Shown: positions 1 through 5,807 of the stretch, piece by piece
How positions within the stretch are numbered: the first letter of the stretch is position 1
Layout of the letters: every line of letters begins with the position of its first letter
From: Chloroflexota bacterium
GTDB taxonomy: Bacteria > Chloroflexota > Dehalococcoidia > JABGRK01
Length of the DNA stretch: 6,124 nt
Direction: 5' to 3'
Assembly (NCBI GenBank): GCA_030665485.1
Contig: DAOUZV010000075.1
Span: 1 to 6,124, forward strand
The notes under the pieces: generated by a model
Seen by the model: the letters and a program-made list of their open reading frames with translations, nothing else
The model's database searches: none
Told to the model about the DNA's origin: nothing
Position numbers and translations under genes: made by a program

Positions 1-1
1 C

Positions 2-1522
2 TACTTGTGGATACACGACGGCGAGATCGAGATTAAGGATGGAGATTATATCTGGGGCAAGGACTGTTTCGAGGCGCAAAAGCTGGTTAAAGGGCGCCAT
101 TCTGATGAAGACATACAGGTGTTGACCATCGGCCAGGCCGGTGAAAACCTGGTGCGCTATGCCAACGTCAGAACCGGGCTTAAGGCTACCGGCGGCAGAA
201 CCGGTATGGGCTGTGTGATGGGATCGAAAAATTTAAAATGCATCGCCGTTCGAGGAACCTTGGGAGTTGAACTATTCAGCGACGGCGATAAGATGATAGA
301 CGTATGCTATAAGTTGTGGAAGGAGAAGCTGTCGCACCGGCTGCATTTGATGGACAAGGAGATCGGCAGAGGCGGTTTCTTCGGCAACACCAACACCATC
401 GGACTCATCAGAAACAAGAACTTCCAGCGCAACCAGATGGTCGATGGCACCGACGTTGAGCCGGAGAACATGGACAGATTTGCCATAGGCAGGCAGGCGT
501 GCTTTGCCTGCCAGTTGCACTGCCGCTTCAGGTTCAAACTGACCACCGGACCCAGAACCGGAGAGTACGCCGAGGGGCCGGACTATACCACGCTGGGTAC
601 TATGGGCGCTGAGATGGACAACGAAAGCATGGACGAGGTGCTGGCCTGCGGCGAGCTGTGTGATAAGTATGGCATGGACAACATGGAGATAGGCAGCCTG
701 CTTTCGTGGGCCATGGAGCTGTACGAAAAAGGAATTATCACAATCAAAGATACCGAGATACCGCTGGACTGGGACAATATAGCGTCCAAGTACGAGATGA
801 TAAAACGCATTGCACTGCGAGAGGGATTCGGAGATGTGCTGGCCGACGGCGCCGAGCTTGCCATACAACGCATCGGTGAGGAGTCCAGGTACTACTGCAT
901 ACAGATGAAGGGCATGAGCAACCTGCACTCCGACGAAAGGCCAACGCCTAGTTTGGCGCTAAACGTTGCCGTGTCCACCAGAGGGCCTGATCATTTGCGG
1001 GGACGGCCCATACCGGACCTGATGGCTCTGCCGGAGCCGGTGCTGGAGAAGATGTACGGCGGCGGGCCGATGAGCTCCAACTACAACTCCTATGTGGGTA
1101 AGGCGCGCATGGTCGTTGTTTCCGAGAACCGCTCCGCGCTGAGCAACTGTCTTGGCACCTGCGGCGGCATTACCGGGGGCGGCGAGGTTGGTGGGCTCAA
1201 AGAAGTGGTTTATCTGGTCACCGGCCTTCAACTTACCGATAAGGAGGTGAGTGAGATGGGTGAGCGCATCTATACAATGGAGCGCATGTTCAACAACCGT
1301 CAGGGTCGAACGCGGAAGGACGATTATCTTCCCGACCGCTACTACGACGAGCCGACGCCGGTTGGTATGCCCATGGCCAGGGGCAAGACCATAGACAGAG
1401 AAAAATACGACCAGATGCTGGATGAGTACTATGAATTTCATGGGTGGGACAATGATGGGGTACCAACTCCGGAGACGTTAAACAGGCTGAACCTTGACAG
1501 CGAACCGTCCCACTTGCTTTAG
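2..1522 (+). CDS. AOR-family tungsten/molybdenum oxidoreductase catalytic subunit (5' partial)
   Basis: This is the catalytic subunit of an aldehyde:ferredoxin oxidoreductase family enzyme, which carries a W (or Mo) bis-pterin cofactor and one [4Fe-4S] cluster. The frame is open to the window edge, so the TTG at 5 is not a real start. By comparison with Pyrococcus furiosus AOR, where the first cluster cysteine is C288, about 120 residues are missing. Residues below are numbered from that TTG. Cluster ligands are C166-x2-C169-x3-C173 and C386. The first pterin motif D-x-x-G-x-D is intact at 220-225 (DKYGMD). The second, normally D-x-x-G-x-C, reads NCLGTC at 381-386. Other family landmarks are IGQAGENLVRYA (42-53), VMGSKNLK (71-78), AMELYEKGII (236-245) and DHLRGRP (329-335). 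Known relatives oxidise aldehydes, reduce acids or, as BamB, reduce benzoyl-CoA; the substrate here is not identifiable. A ferredoxin-like gene follows after 17 bases, suggesting a complex. Family certain, specificity open. Confidence 0.95.
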   Translation, partial: YLWIHDGEIEIKDGDYIWGKDCFEAQKLVKGRHSDEDIQVLTIGQAGENLVRYANVRTGLKATGGRTGMGCVMGSKNLKCIAVRGTLGVELFSDGDKMIDVCYKLWKEKLSHRLHLMDKEIGRGGFFGNTNTIGLIRNKNFQRNQMVDGTDVEPENMDRFAIGRQACFACQLHCRFRFKLTTGPRTGEYAEGPDYTTLGTMGAEMDNESMDEVLACGELCDKYGMDNMEIGSLLSWAMELYEKGIITIKDTEIPLDWDNIASKYEMIKRIALREGFGDVLADGAELAIQRIGEESRYYCIQMKGMSNLHSDERPTPSLALNVAVSTRGPDHLRGRPIPDLMALPEPVLEKMYGGGPMSSNYNSYVGKARMVVVSENRSALSNCLGTCGGITGGGEVGGLKEVVYLVTGLQLTDKEVSEMGERIYTMERMFNNRQGRTRKDDYLPDRYYDEPTPVGMPMARGKTIDREKYDQMLDEYYEFHGWDNDGVPTPETLNRLNLDSEPSHLL

Positions 1523-1539
1523 TATATAGGAGGATATAG

Positions 1540-2088
1540 ATGGCCAAGATTATAAACGTAGATCCGTCAAAGTGTACCGGATGCAGGCTTTGCGAGCTGG
1601 TATGCTCTGTGAAGAACGAGAGTATTGCCAACCCTTATTTGGCCCGGATACACGTGGTTAAATGGGAGTTTGAGTGTTTTGAGATACCCATGGTTTGCCG
1701 CCAGTGTGACGTTCCTTATTGTGAATCGGTATGTCCTGTGGGCGCGGTTTATCGGGATGAGCAAACGCGGGCGACGATGGTCGATTATGACCGCTGTGTT
1801 GGTTGCCGCATGTGCGTGCTGGCATGCCCCTTCGGCGGTATGAAGTATGACACCAGAGGCAAAAAGGTGATGAAATGCAACCTGTGCGGCGGTGACCCCG
1901 CCTGCGTTAAGTTCTGCGATACCGGTGCCATAGAGTACATCGATGCCGATAAAATCGACCTTAGGAACCAGCGGGAGTATGCGGCAAAAGGCTATGAGAT
2001 GCGCAAGGAGTACAAGGAATCGATAGGCCCTGAAGTAGGACATCCCGGTCCCAAAGAAACGGTTGCTCCCAGATGGGGCAGGTGGTAG
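1540..2088 (+). CDS. Four-cluster [4Fe-4S] ferredoxin-like electron-transfer subunit
   Basis: This 182-residue protein transfers electrons and probably partners with the upstream AOR-family subunit. It has four cysteine groups in the DmsB/HycB/CooF-type arrangement: C12-C15-C18-C22, C53-C56-C61-C65, C86-C89-C92-C96 and C113-C116-C122-C126. These are enough for four [4Fe-4S] clusters; C46 is extra. In this fold the last cysteine of one group usually completes the cluster of another, pairing groups 1 with 4 and 2 with 3. The roughly 55-residue tail after C126 has no cysteine and is rich in charged residues and proline. There is no signal peptide or Tat motif, so the protein is probably cytoplasmic. 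The start is supported by TAGGAGG six bases before the ATG. Small polyferredoxin subunits beside AOR-family proteins are known (AorA, BamC, the WOR5 small subunit), which supports a heteromeric complex. Physical association here is inferred from gene order only. Confidence 0.95.
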   Translation: MAKIINVDPSKCTGCRLCELVCSVKNESIANPYLARIHVVKWEFECFEIPMVCRQCDVPYCESVCPVGAVYRDEQTRATMVDYDRCVGCRMCVLACPFGGMKYDTRGKKVMKCNLCGGDPACVKFCDTGAIEYIDADKIDLRNQREYAAKGYEMRKEYKESIGPEVGHPGPKETVAPRWGRW

Positions 2089-2093
2089 GGAGG
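2087..2093 (+). promoter_or_regulatory. Ribosome binding site that sets the zinc-ribbon gene start
   Basis: AGGGAGG overlaps the stop codon of the ferredoxin gene and lies six bases before the ATG at 2100. It favours that ATG over an in-frame ATG at 2073, which lies inside the ferredoxin gene and has no comparable site. The overlap of stop codon and ribosome binding site suggests translational coupling. Confidence 0.75.
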
Positions 2094-2099
2094 TGCGCT

Positions 2100-2411
2100 A
2101 TGAGTAAAGATGAGCAGAAGCAGGCAAGGAGTAAGCCCAAGGCAAAAATGGTAATGACGGCAAAGGGATACTTAAGGCCGGAGCATTCAACACGGTGTTC
2201 CAACTGCCAAGAGCGCATTTCCATCCCTTTAAGGGCGACGCAGGCCACTTGCCCTTATTGCGACATGCCGTATAGAATATCGTGGATAACGCCGGAACAA
2301 CCCAGAATAAGGGGTGCCATTTGGACACACCTGCCCGGACCAGGGCCGTGGCCGGAAGGATACCCTGGAGAGCTTGACGACGATGGCAAGCCGACAAAGA
2401 AGCTGGACTGA
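2100..2411 (+). CDS. Small zinc-ribbon protein of unknown function
   Basis: This is a 103-residue basic protein that I do not recognise as a named family. The first ~25 residues are rich in Lys, Arg and Gln and probably flexible. A zinc-ribbon or rubredoxin-like knuckle follows: C33-S-N-C36, 14 residues, then C51-P-Y-C54. The rest is Pro/Gly/Trp-rich (H77, W84, P79-P89) with an acidic stretch of three Asp at 93-95 and a Lys-rich end. It has no signal peptide or membrane segment. It lies between two iron-sulfur protein genes, 11 bases after the ferredoxin stop, so it is probably co-expressed with the oxidoreductase. Possible roles are a structural subunit, a rubredoxin-like carrier, or a helper for metal or cofactor insertion; nothing in the sequence decides between them. 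Two widely spaced CxxC pairs fit Zn(II) better than a [4Fe-4S] cluster. Confidence 0.8.
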   Translation: MSKDEQKQARSKPKAKMVMTAKGYLRPEHSTRCSNCQERISIPLRATQATCPYCDMPYRISWITPEQPRIRGAIWTHLPGPGPWPEGYPGELDDDGKPTKKLD

Positions 2412-2437
2412 TTTATTTAAAGGTAAAAATATATAAT
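2409..2437 (+). promoter_or_regulatory. Possible sigma70-type promoter in the gap before the Cys-rich gene
   Basis: The 52-base gap between the zinc-ribbon gene and the next gene is the longest and most AT-rich spacer in the window. It holds a perfect TATAAT at 2432-2437. The best-placed -35 candidate, around 2409-2414 (TGATTT), is a poor match to TTGACA, and there is no extended -10 TG. If real, it would let gene 4 and the ligase be transcribed separately from the oxidoreductase genes. In an AT-rich spacer this hexamer can arise by chance. Confidence 0.3.
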
Positions 2438-2463
2438 GCTTAAGGCTTTCAAGGAGTAAACAG

Positions 2464-3801
2464 ATGCCATTTGAAAAAGGTGAAAAAATCGTAGCCAAAC
2501 CTGTTACCGAAATCCTTGCTATTTTCGATCGAATAGAAACCTATGAGAAGGGAACCAAAGCGCAGCCGATGGAAGACGTTACGCCAGATAGAGATATCTA
2601 CGGAGTGATGCTGTGGAGGCTGGCCTATCAGGGCTCGGTGCATATGCGCCGGCTGCTGGAGCATTTGTTCACTCCGCTTGAGATGGAGGTTTTTCACATA
2701 CTCAAGGATGTGGACCCGGCCAATCAGGCAAAGGAGTTGGCGGCGTTCTTTGATATGCCGCTAAACAAGATAAACGACATACTGGAGGCTGGCTTCCAAA
2801 AGGGAGTGCTCTTTCCCAAGGACCGCAAAACCAGAATGGGTTACCGTTTCATTCCGCGCGCCACAACGCAGTTCCATGATGGCAGCCTGTCCAACCCGGT
2901 GCTCGATCTTAAGTACGGACCGGAGCTGTTTAACCTGTGGAACGATTTGATGTACCACGAGGACGGATACAAAGACTTCAATATGCAGAAAAAGCGCTGG
3001 GATGATAAGGTGTCGTACGGACGCCGCGTGCTGCCTGCCTACGAGGCCATTTTAGACAGCCCTGACGTTGATAAGTTGCAGCCGTGGGAAGATGGTCGCG
3101 AAATCATCAACTGCCACTGGCGCTGGTCGGTGGCCTTCTGTTCCTGCCGCAGACGCGTTTCCGGCGGCGGGTTTACCTGCAAGAGAACCAAGGAGCACGT
3201 GTGCCTCAACTTCGATGCTGCCGCTGAGACGGTCATCCTAAGGCATGGCCGTGAGATCACCAAACAAGAGGCGTTGGATAAGCTCAATATAGCTCATCGT
3301 GACGGCCTGGTGGGCTCCATGGAGCATTTCCAGACCACCAACTACTACCTGCTGTGCTTTTGCTGCGACGATTGTTGCCACCACTGGGCTCCGCACGTGC
3401 GTCAGTGGGGCGATTACAACGCGCTGTGGCGCTGGCAGAAGAGCCGCTGGGAGCCCGAGATCAACCCCGGCATCTGCGACGGCTGCGCCAAAGAGGGCGG
3501 CGATCCCAAATGTGTGGCCATTTGCCAGTTCAACGCCATCGATATGGCCGAGCTTGAGGAGGGATACTCCGGCTACATCGGTGCGCCGGGCCATGACTAT
3601 ACTCACAAGAAAAAGGCGGTGGTAGATGCCGACAAATGCGGCGGGTGCCTCAGCTGTGTGCTGGTTTGCCCCACCAAGGCGATAGTGGCCAGGTGCGTAA
3701 AACCGGTGGACTGGGTGCCGAAAGAATCGCAGTATTTAAGAAGAGGTATGGTGCGCAAAGAGGGCGTAACTACCGGCTTCAACCAGCTGTACGCGGAATA
3801 A
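2464..3801 (+). CDS. Winged-helix / cysteine-rich / di-cluster ferredoxin multidomain protein
   Basis: This 445-residue iron-sulfur protein appears to have three parts. Residues ~70-130 look like a winged helix, with a helix-turn-helix-like stretch around 88-115 (KELAAFFDMPLNKINDI) followed by a basic strand. Residues ~215-310 hold an unusual cysteine module: C226-S-C228-R-R, C239, C247, then C298-F-C300-C301-D-D-C304-C305-H-H. A ferredoxin domain follows. Its first motif is extended, C338-x2-C341-x8-C350-x3-C354, and lacks the usual Pro after the last Cys. The second is canonical, C392-x2-C395-x2-C398-x3-C402-P. The segment after the module is Trp-rich (W308 to W329). AAGGAG lies seven bases before the ATG. 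There are no membrane or signal segments. The ferredoxin part should bind two [4Fe-4S] clusters; the upstream cysteines may bind another metal centre. Its role (electron carrier, redox sensor or assembly factor) is unproven. Domain calls are by eye, and the winged helix is the least certain. Confidence 0.85.
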   Translation: MPFEKGEKIVAKPVTEILAIFDRIETYEKGTKAQPMEDVTPDRDIYGVMLWRLAYQGSVHMRRLLEHLFTPLEMEVFHILKDVDPANQAKELAAFFDMPLNKINDILEAGFQKGVLFPKDRKTRMGYRFIPRATTQFHDGSLSNPVLDLKYGPELFNLWNDLMYHEDGYKDFNMQKKRWDDKVSYGRRVLPAYEAILDSPDVDKLQPWEDGREIINCHWRWSVAFCSCRRRVSGGGFTCKRTKEHVCLNFDAAAETVILRHGREITKQEALDKLNIAHRDGLVGSMEHFQTTNYYLLCFCCDDCCHHWAPHVRQWGDYNALWRWQKSRWEPEINPGICDGCAKEGGDPKCVAICQFNAIDMAELEEGYSGYIGAPGHDYTHKKKAVVDADKCGGCLSCVLVCPTKAIVARCVKPVDWVPKESQYLRRGMVRKEGVTTGFNQLYAE

Positions 3802-3830
3802 AGCTTATATCCAGCTGGTAGAGAGTTAAT

Positions 3831-5480
3831 ATGATACCTATCAGGTACACAAAGGAGCAGTTCGAAAAGCTCGCTGGGCAGCAGCACTGGGGAAGCCCGG
3901 TTGATTATGTAGAAGAAAATGCCAACAAATATCCAGATAAAACGGCGTTAGTCGACTCCAAGAGTCGGCTAACTTTTTTGGACGTAAAGCAGAAGTCGGA
4001 TAGGCTCGCTATACGTTTGCTTGAGATGGGCCTTAAGCATGATGATAGATTCGTCGTTCAACTGCCCAACGTGGTTGAGTGGATAATCGTCCACACCGCA
4101 CTGAAAAAGGCCGGGCTCATCGGCCTGTACACCATGCTCTATTTACGGCATAAGGAGATAGAGCATGCCTCCAAGCAGATGGAGGCGGTGGGTCATATCA
4201 TCATGGGACGGTTCCGCGACTTCGACTACTTTGCGATGACCCAGGAAATCGCTCCAAAGTTGCCGTACTTAAAGCATATCTTTGCTGTGGGCGACGATGT
4301 GGCCGAAGGGGCTGTATCCATCAGCGACATGATGAACAGGCCGCTCGACAGGCGGTATCCGCCCGACTATCTTGATAGTAAGAAGGTGAGGTGGGGCGAG
4401 ATTTATCAGCTCAGGGTTACATCGGGGACGACTGGCATGCCCAAGCTGGTGGAGTGCGCGCTTACCCATTCGTCACTGGAAAATACCATCAAGCAGAGGT
4501 ACGAAGTAACCCATGAAGATGTGTTTGCAGCACTGGCGCCGCTTGCGGGCGGGCCCAGCGGGGTGCATTGCCGGGGGTTTGGCATAGCCCAGCGCGAGGG
4601 TTGCACCGTTGTTATGCTGGAAAGGTTTGATGTTGAAGAAGCCGTCAAACTGATCGAGCGCGAGCGTGCAACCATCGCCACTGGCGTCCCCACCATGCTG
4701 GCCATGATGAGCGCACTGCCCAACCTTGCCGACTATGATTTAAGTTCGCTGCGCGCGTTTGAGGTGGCGGGCGCGGCGCTACCTTACAGCGTGGCCAAGG
4801 AGTTCGAAGAAAAGGTTGGCTGTAAGGTGATCAACCGTCTGGGCGGTGTGGACATTGGCTTCGGTGCCACATCCAGTATTACCGATCCGCCACAGGTGCG
4901 CTGGGGCTCGGTGGGCAAACCCATACCCGATATTATGCTCAAATTGCTGGACGAAGATGGAGGCGAAGTTCCAAACGGCGAGGTGGGCGAGATAGCCTAC
5001 GCCAAAAAGCGTGGCTCTGACAGGTCGTACTACCGCGATTTGGAGATGACGCTTGCCCGCGAGACGCAGGGGCTGGCGCGCACCGGAGATTTGGGCAAGT
5101 TTGACGAGGATGGCAATCTGTACATCGTGGGCCGCCGCAAGGACGTTATAATCCGAGGTGGGCAGAATATTTTCCCCGCCGAGATAGAAAGTATGCTGAT
5201 AACCCATCCGGCTGTGGTTAATGTTGCCATCGTTGGCATGCCGGATAAGGTGATGGGTGAAAAGGCCTGCGCCTTCGTTATCTGCAGGCCCGATTGTACT
5301 CTGACGTTCGATGAAATGACATTGTTCCTGCTGGGTAAGCAGGTAGCCAAGTACAAACTTCCGGAACGGCTAGAGATTGTCGACAGCTTTCCCTACTCCG
5401 GAGACGGGCAGAAGGTGATGAAGAGGAAGCTTGTCGAAGAGGTAATCACCAAGCTTAAAGCCGAAGGCGTGATATATTAG
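3831..5480 (+). CDS. AMP-forming acyl-/aryl-acid CoA ligase (ANL superfamily)
   Basis: This 549-residue enzyme adenylates a carboxylic acid with ATP and most likely transfers it to CoA. Its length is normal for the family. The phosphate-binding A3 loop is TSGTTGMPK (197-205), followed by Leu where Gly is usual. The A5 region reads LGGVD (337-341) in place of the usual Y/F-G-x-T/A-E. The A7/A8 hinge region is TGDLGKFDEDG (418-428), then R435, K437 and RGGQNIFPAEIE (442-453). The A10 catalytic lysine is probably K528 in GQKVMKRKL. The N-terminal pattern resembles the DhbE/EntE-like and cyclohexanecarboxylate-CoA ligase branch, which suggests an aromatic or alicyclic acid, but specificity cannot be assigned. 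The ribosome binding site (GAGAG at 3821-3825) is weaker than those of its neighbours. The gene follows the Cys-rich gene by 29 bases, and a terminator-like hairpin lies in its first 50 codons. Family certain, substrate unknown. Confidence 0.95.
   Translation: MIPIRYTKEQFEKLAGQQHWGSPVDYVEENANKYPDKTALVDSKSRLTFLDVKQKSDRLAIRLLEMGLKHDDRFVVQLPNVVEWIIVHTALKKAGLIGLYTMLYLRHKEIEHASKQMEAVGHIIMGRFRDFDYFAMTQEIAPKLPYLKHIFAVGDDVAEGAVSISDMMNRPLDRRYPPDYLDSKKVRWGEIYQLRVTSGTTGMPKLVECALTHSSLENTIKQRYEVTHEDVFAALAPLAGGPSGVHCRGFGIAQREGCTVVMLERFDVEEAVKLIERERATIATGVPTMLAMMSALPNLADYDLSSLRAFEVAGAALPYSVAKEFEEKVGCKVINRLGGVDIGFGATSSITDPPQVRWGSVGKPIPDIMLKLLDEDGGEVPNGEVGEIAYAKKRGSDRSYYRDLEMTLARETQGLARTGDLGKFDEDGNLYIVGRRKDVIIRGGQNIFPAEIESMLITHPAVVNVAIVGMPDKVMGEKACAFVICRPDCTLTFDEMTLFLLGKQVAKYKLPERLEIVDSFPYSGDGQKVMKRKLVEEVITKLKAEGVIY
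3947..3979 (+). terminator. Terminator-like hairpin with T-tract inside the ligase coding region
   Basis: Bases 3947-3958 can pair with 3962-3973 in a 12-bp stem containing one G.U pair (3952 with 3968) and a CAA loop at 3959-3961. Six consecutive T's follow at once (3974-3979). This is the form of an intrinsic terminator reading on the + strand, about 117 bases after the ligase start codon. The ligase frame passes through it without a break. It could act as a polarity or attenuation site when translation is slow, or be a coincidence of codons. Activity is not shown. Confidence 0.45.
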
Positions 5481-5501
5481 TATCAAAGGAGTTCTTTAGA
5501 A

Positions 5502-5786
5502 ATGATAAAGGTTGTTTTTACATATGACGTTGCGGAGGAAAAGCAGCAGCAGTATTTTGCAGATACCGCTGAAATAATTAAGCCTTTCTGGGAGGAACAC
5601 GGATGTTCATCCTATAGCGTGTGGCAGATCGATGACGGTTCACCCGTCTTCGTCAAGGAGATGTTGTTTGAGGACCAGCAGTCGCGAGGTAAGGCATCGG
5701 CTGAACCGCGGGCCAAGGAGGTGGTAGCACTTTTTTCGAAATACGCTATTAATGTTGAACGTAGGGTGTATACGCAAAGGGTTTGA
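5502..5786 (+). CDS. Small ABM-like dimeric alpha/beta-barrel protein
   Basis: This 94-residue protein has the size and layout of the antibiotic biosynthesis monooxygenase (ABM/YgiN-like) family of dimeric alpha/beta barrels. An opening strand, MIKVVFTYDV, is followed by a helix with Gln/Glu-rich turns (11-31), a G-C-S-S-Y-S-V strand (34-40), a strand PVFVKEMLF (48-56), a helix around 58-79 and a final strand. Members of this fold include quinol monooxygenases, heme-degrading proteins and many of unknown function, often with no bound cofactor. The histidine often seen in the middle of the family, in the helix after the third strand, is not apparent here, so catalysis is doubtful. AAAGGAG lies ten bases before the ATG, and the ligase stop is 21 bases upstream. 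In an anaerobic operon a true oxygenase role is unlikely; a binding or stabilising role is possible. The fold is a by-eye assignment. Confidence 0.75.
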   Translation: MIKVVFTYDVAEEKQQQYFADTAEIIKPFWEEHGCSSYSVWQIDDGSPVFVKEMLFEDQQSRGKASAEPRAKEVVALFSKYAINVERRVYTQRV

Positions 5787-5807
5787 TCGATAAACTAAAA
5801 GGATATC

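Noticed and set aside
5..7. TTG as a start codon for the AOR gene.
   Set aside because: The frame is open upstream to the window edge, and about 120 N-terminal residues of the AOR fold are missing, so the true start lies before the window.
488..512. An eight-base inverted repeat, GGCAGGCA and TGCCTGCC, in the AOR gene.
   Set aside because: It falls on codons for the cluster cysteine motif and its flanks, has a nine-base loop and no T-run, and is most simply explained by codon composition.
272..928. A 218-codon open frame on the - strand.
   Set aside because: It lies wholly opposite the AOR gene, whose family motifs are unambiguous on the + strand. The - strand product has no recognisable domain, and such shadow frames are common opposite GC-rich coding DNA.
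959..2043. Further - strand frames (959-1441, 1290-1631, 1567-2043).
   Set aside because: They are antisense to the AOR and ferredoxin genes, their products show no family signature, and the overlapping + strand genes explain the sequence fully.
2073..2099. An upstream in-frame ATG that would lengthen the zinc-ribbon protein by nine residues.
   Set aside because: It lies inside the end of the ferredoxin gene without a good ribosome binding site, while the ATG at 2100 has AGGGAGG at ideal spacing.
3238..3625. Overlapping frames on both strands within the Cys-rich gene (- 3238-3606; + 3299-3625; + 3354-3557).
   Set aside because: The main frame holds the ferredoxin motifs and runs uninterrupted. 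The alternatives are Ala/Arg-rich or otherwise low-information, typical of out-of-frame reading.
3811..3818. The palindrome CCAGCTGG in the gap before the ligase, considered as an operator.
   Set aside because: It is a single eight-base palindrome with no second copy in a spacer, and too short to support a regulatory claim.
4269..5356. - strand frames opposite the ligase (4269-4469, 4406-4723, 4779-5207, 5030-5356).
   Set aside because: They are antisense shadows of a complete ligase with conserved A3, A8 and A10 motifs.
5721..5736. Six T's after GTGGTAGCAC near the end of the ABM-like gene, considered as a terminator.
   Set aside because: Only a three-base-pair stem can form before the T-run, the site is inside the coding region, and the next gene follows closely.
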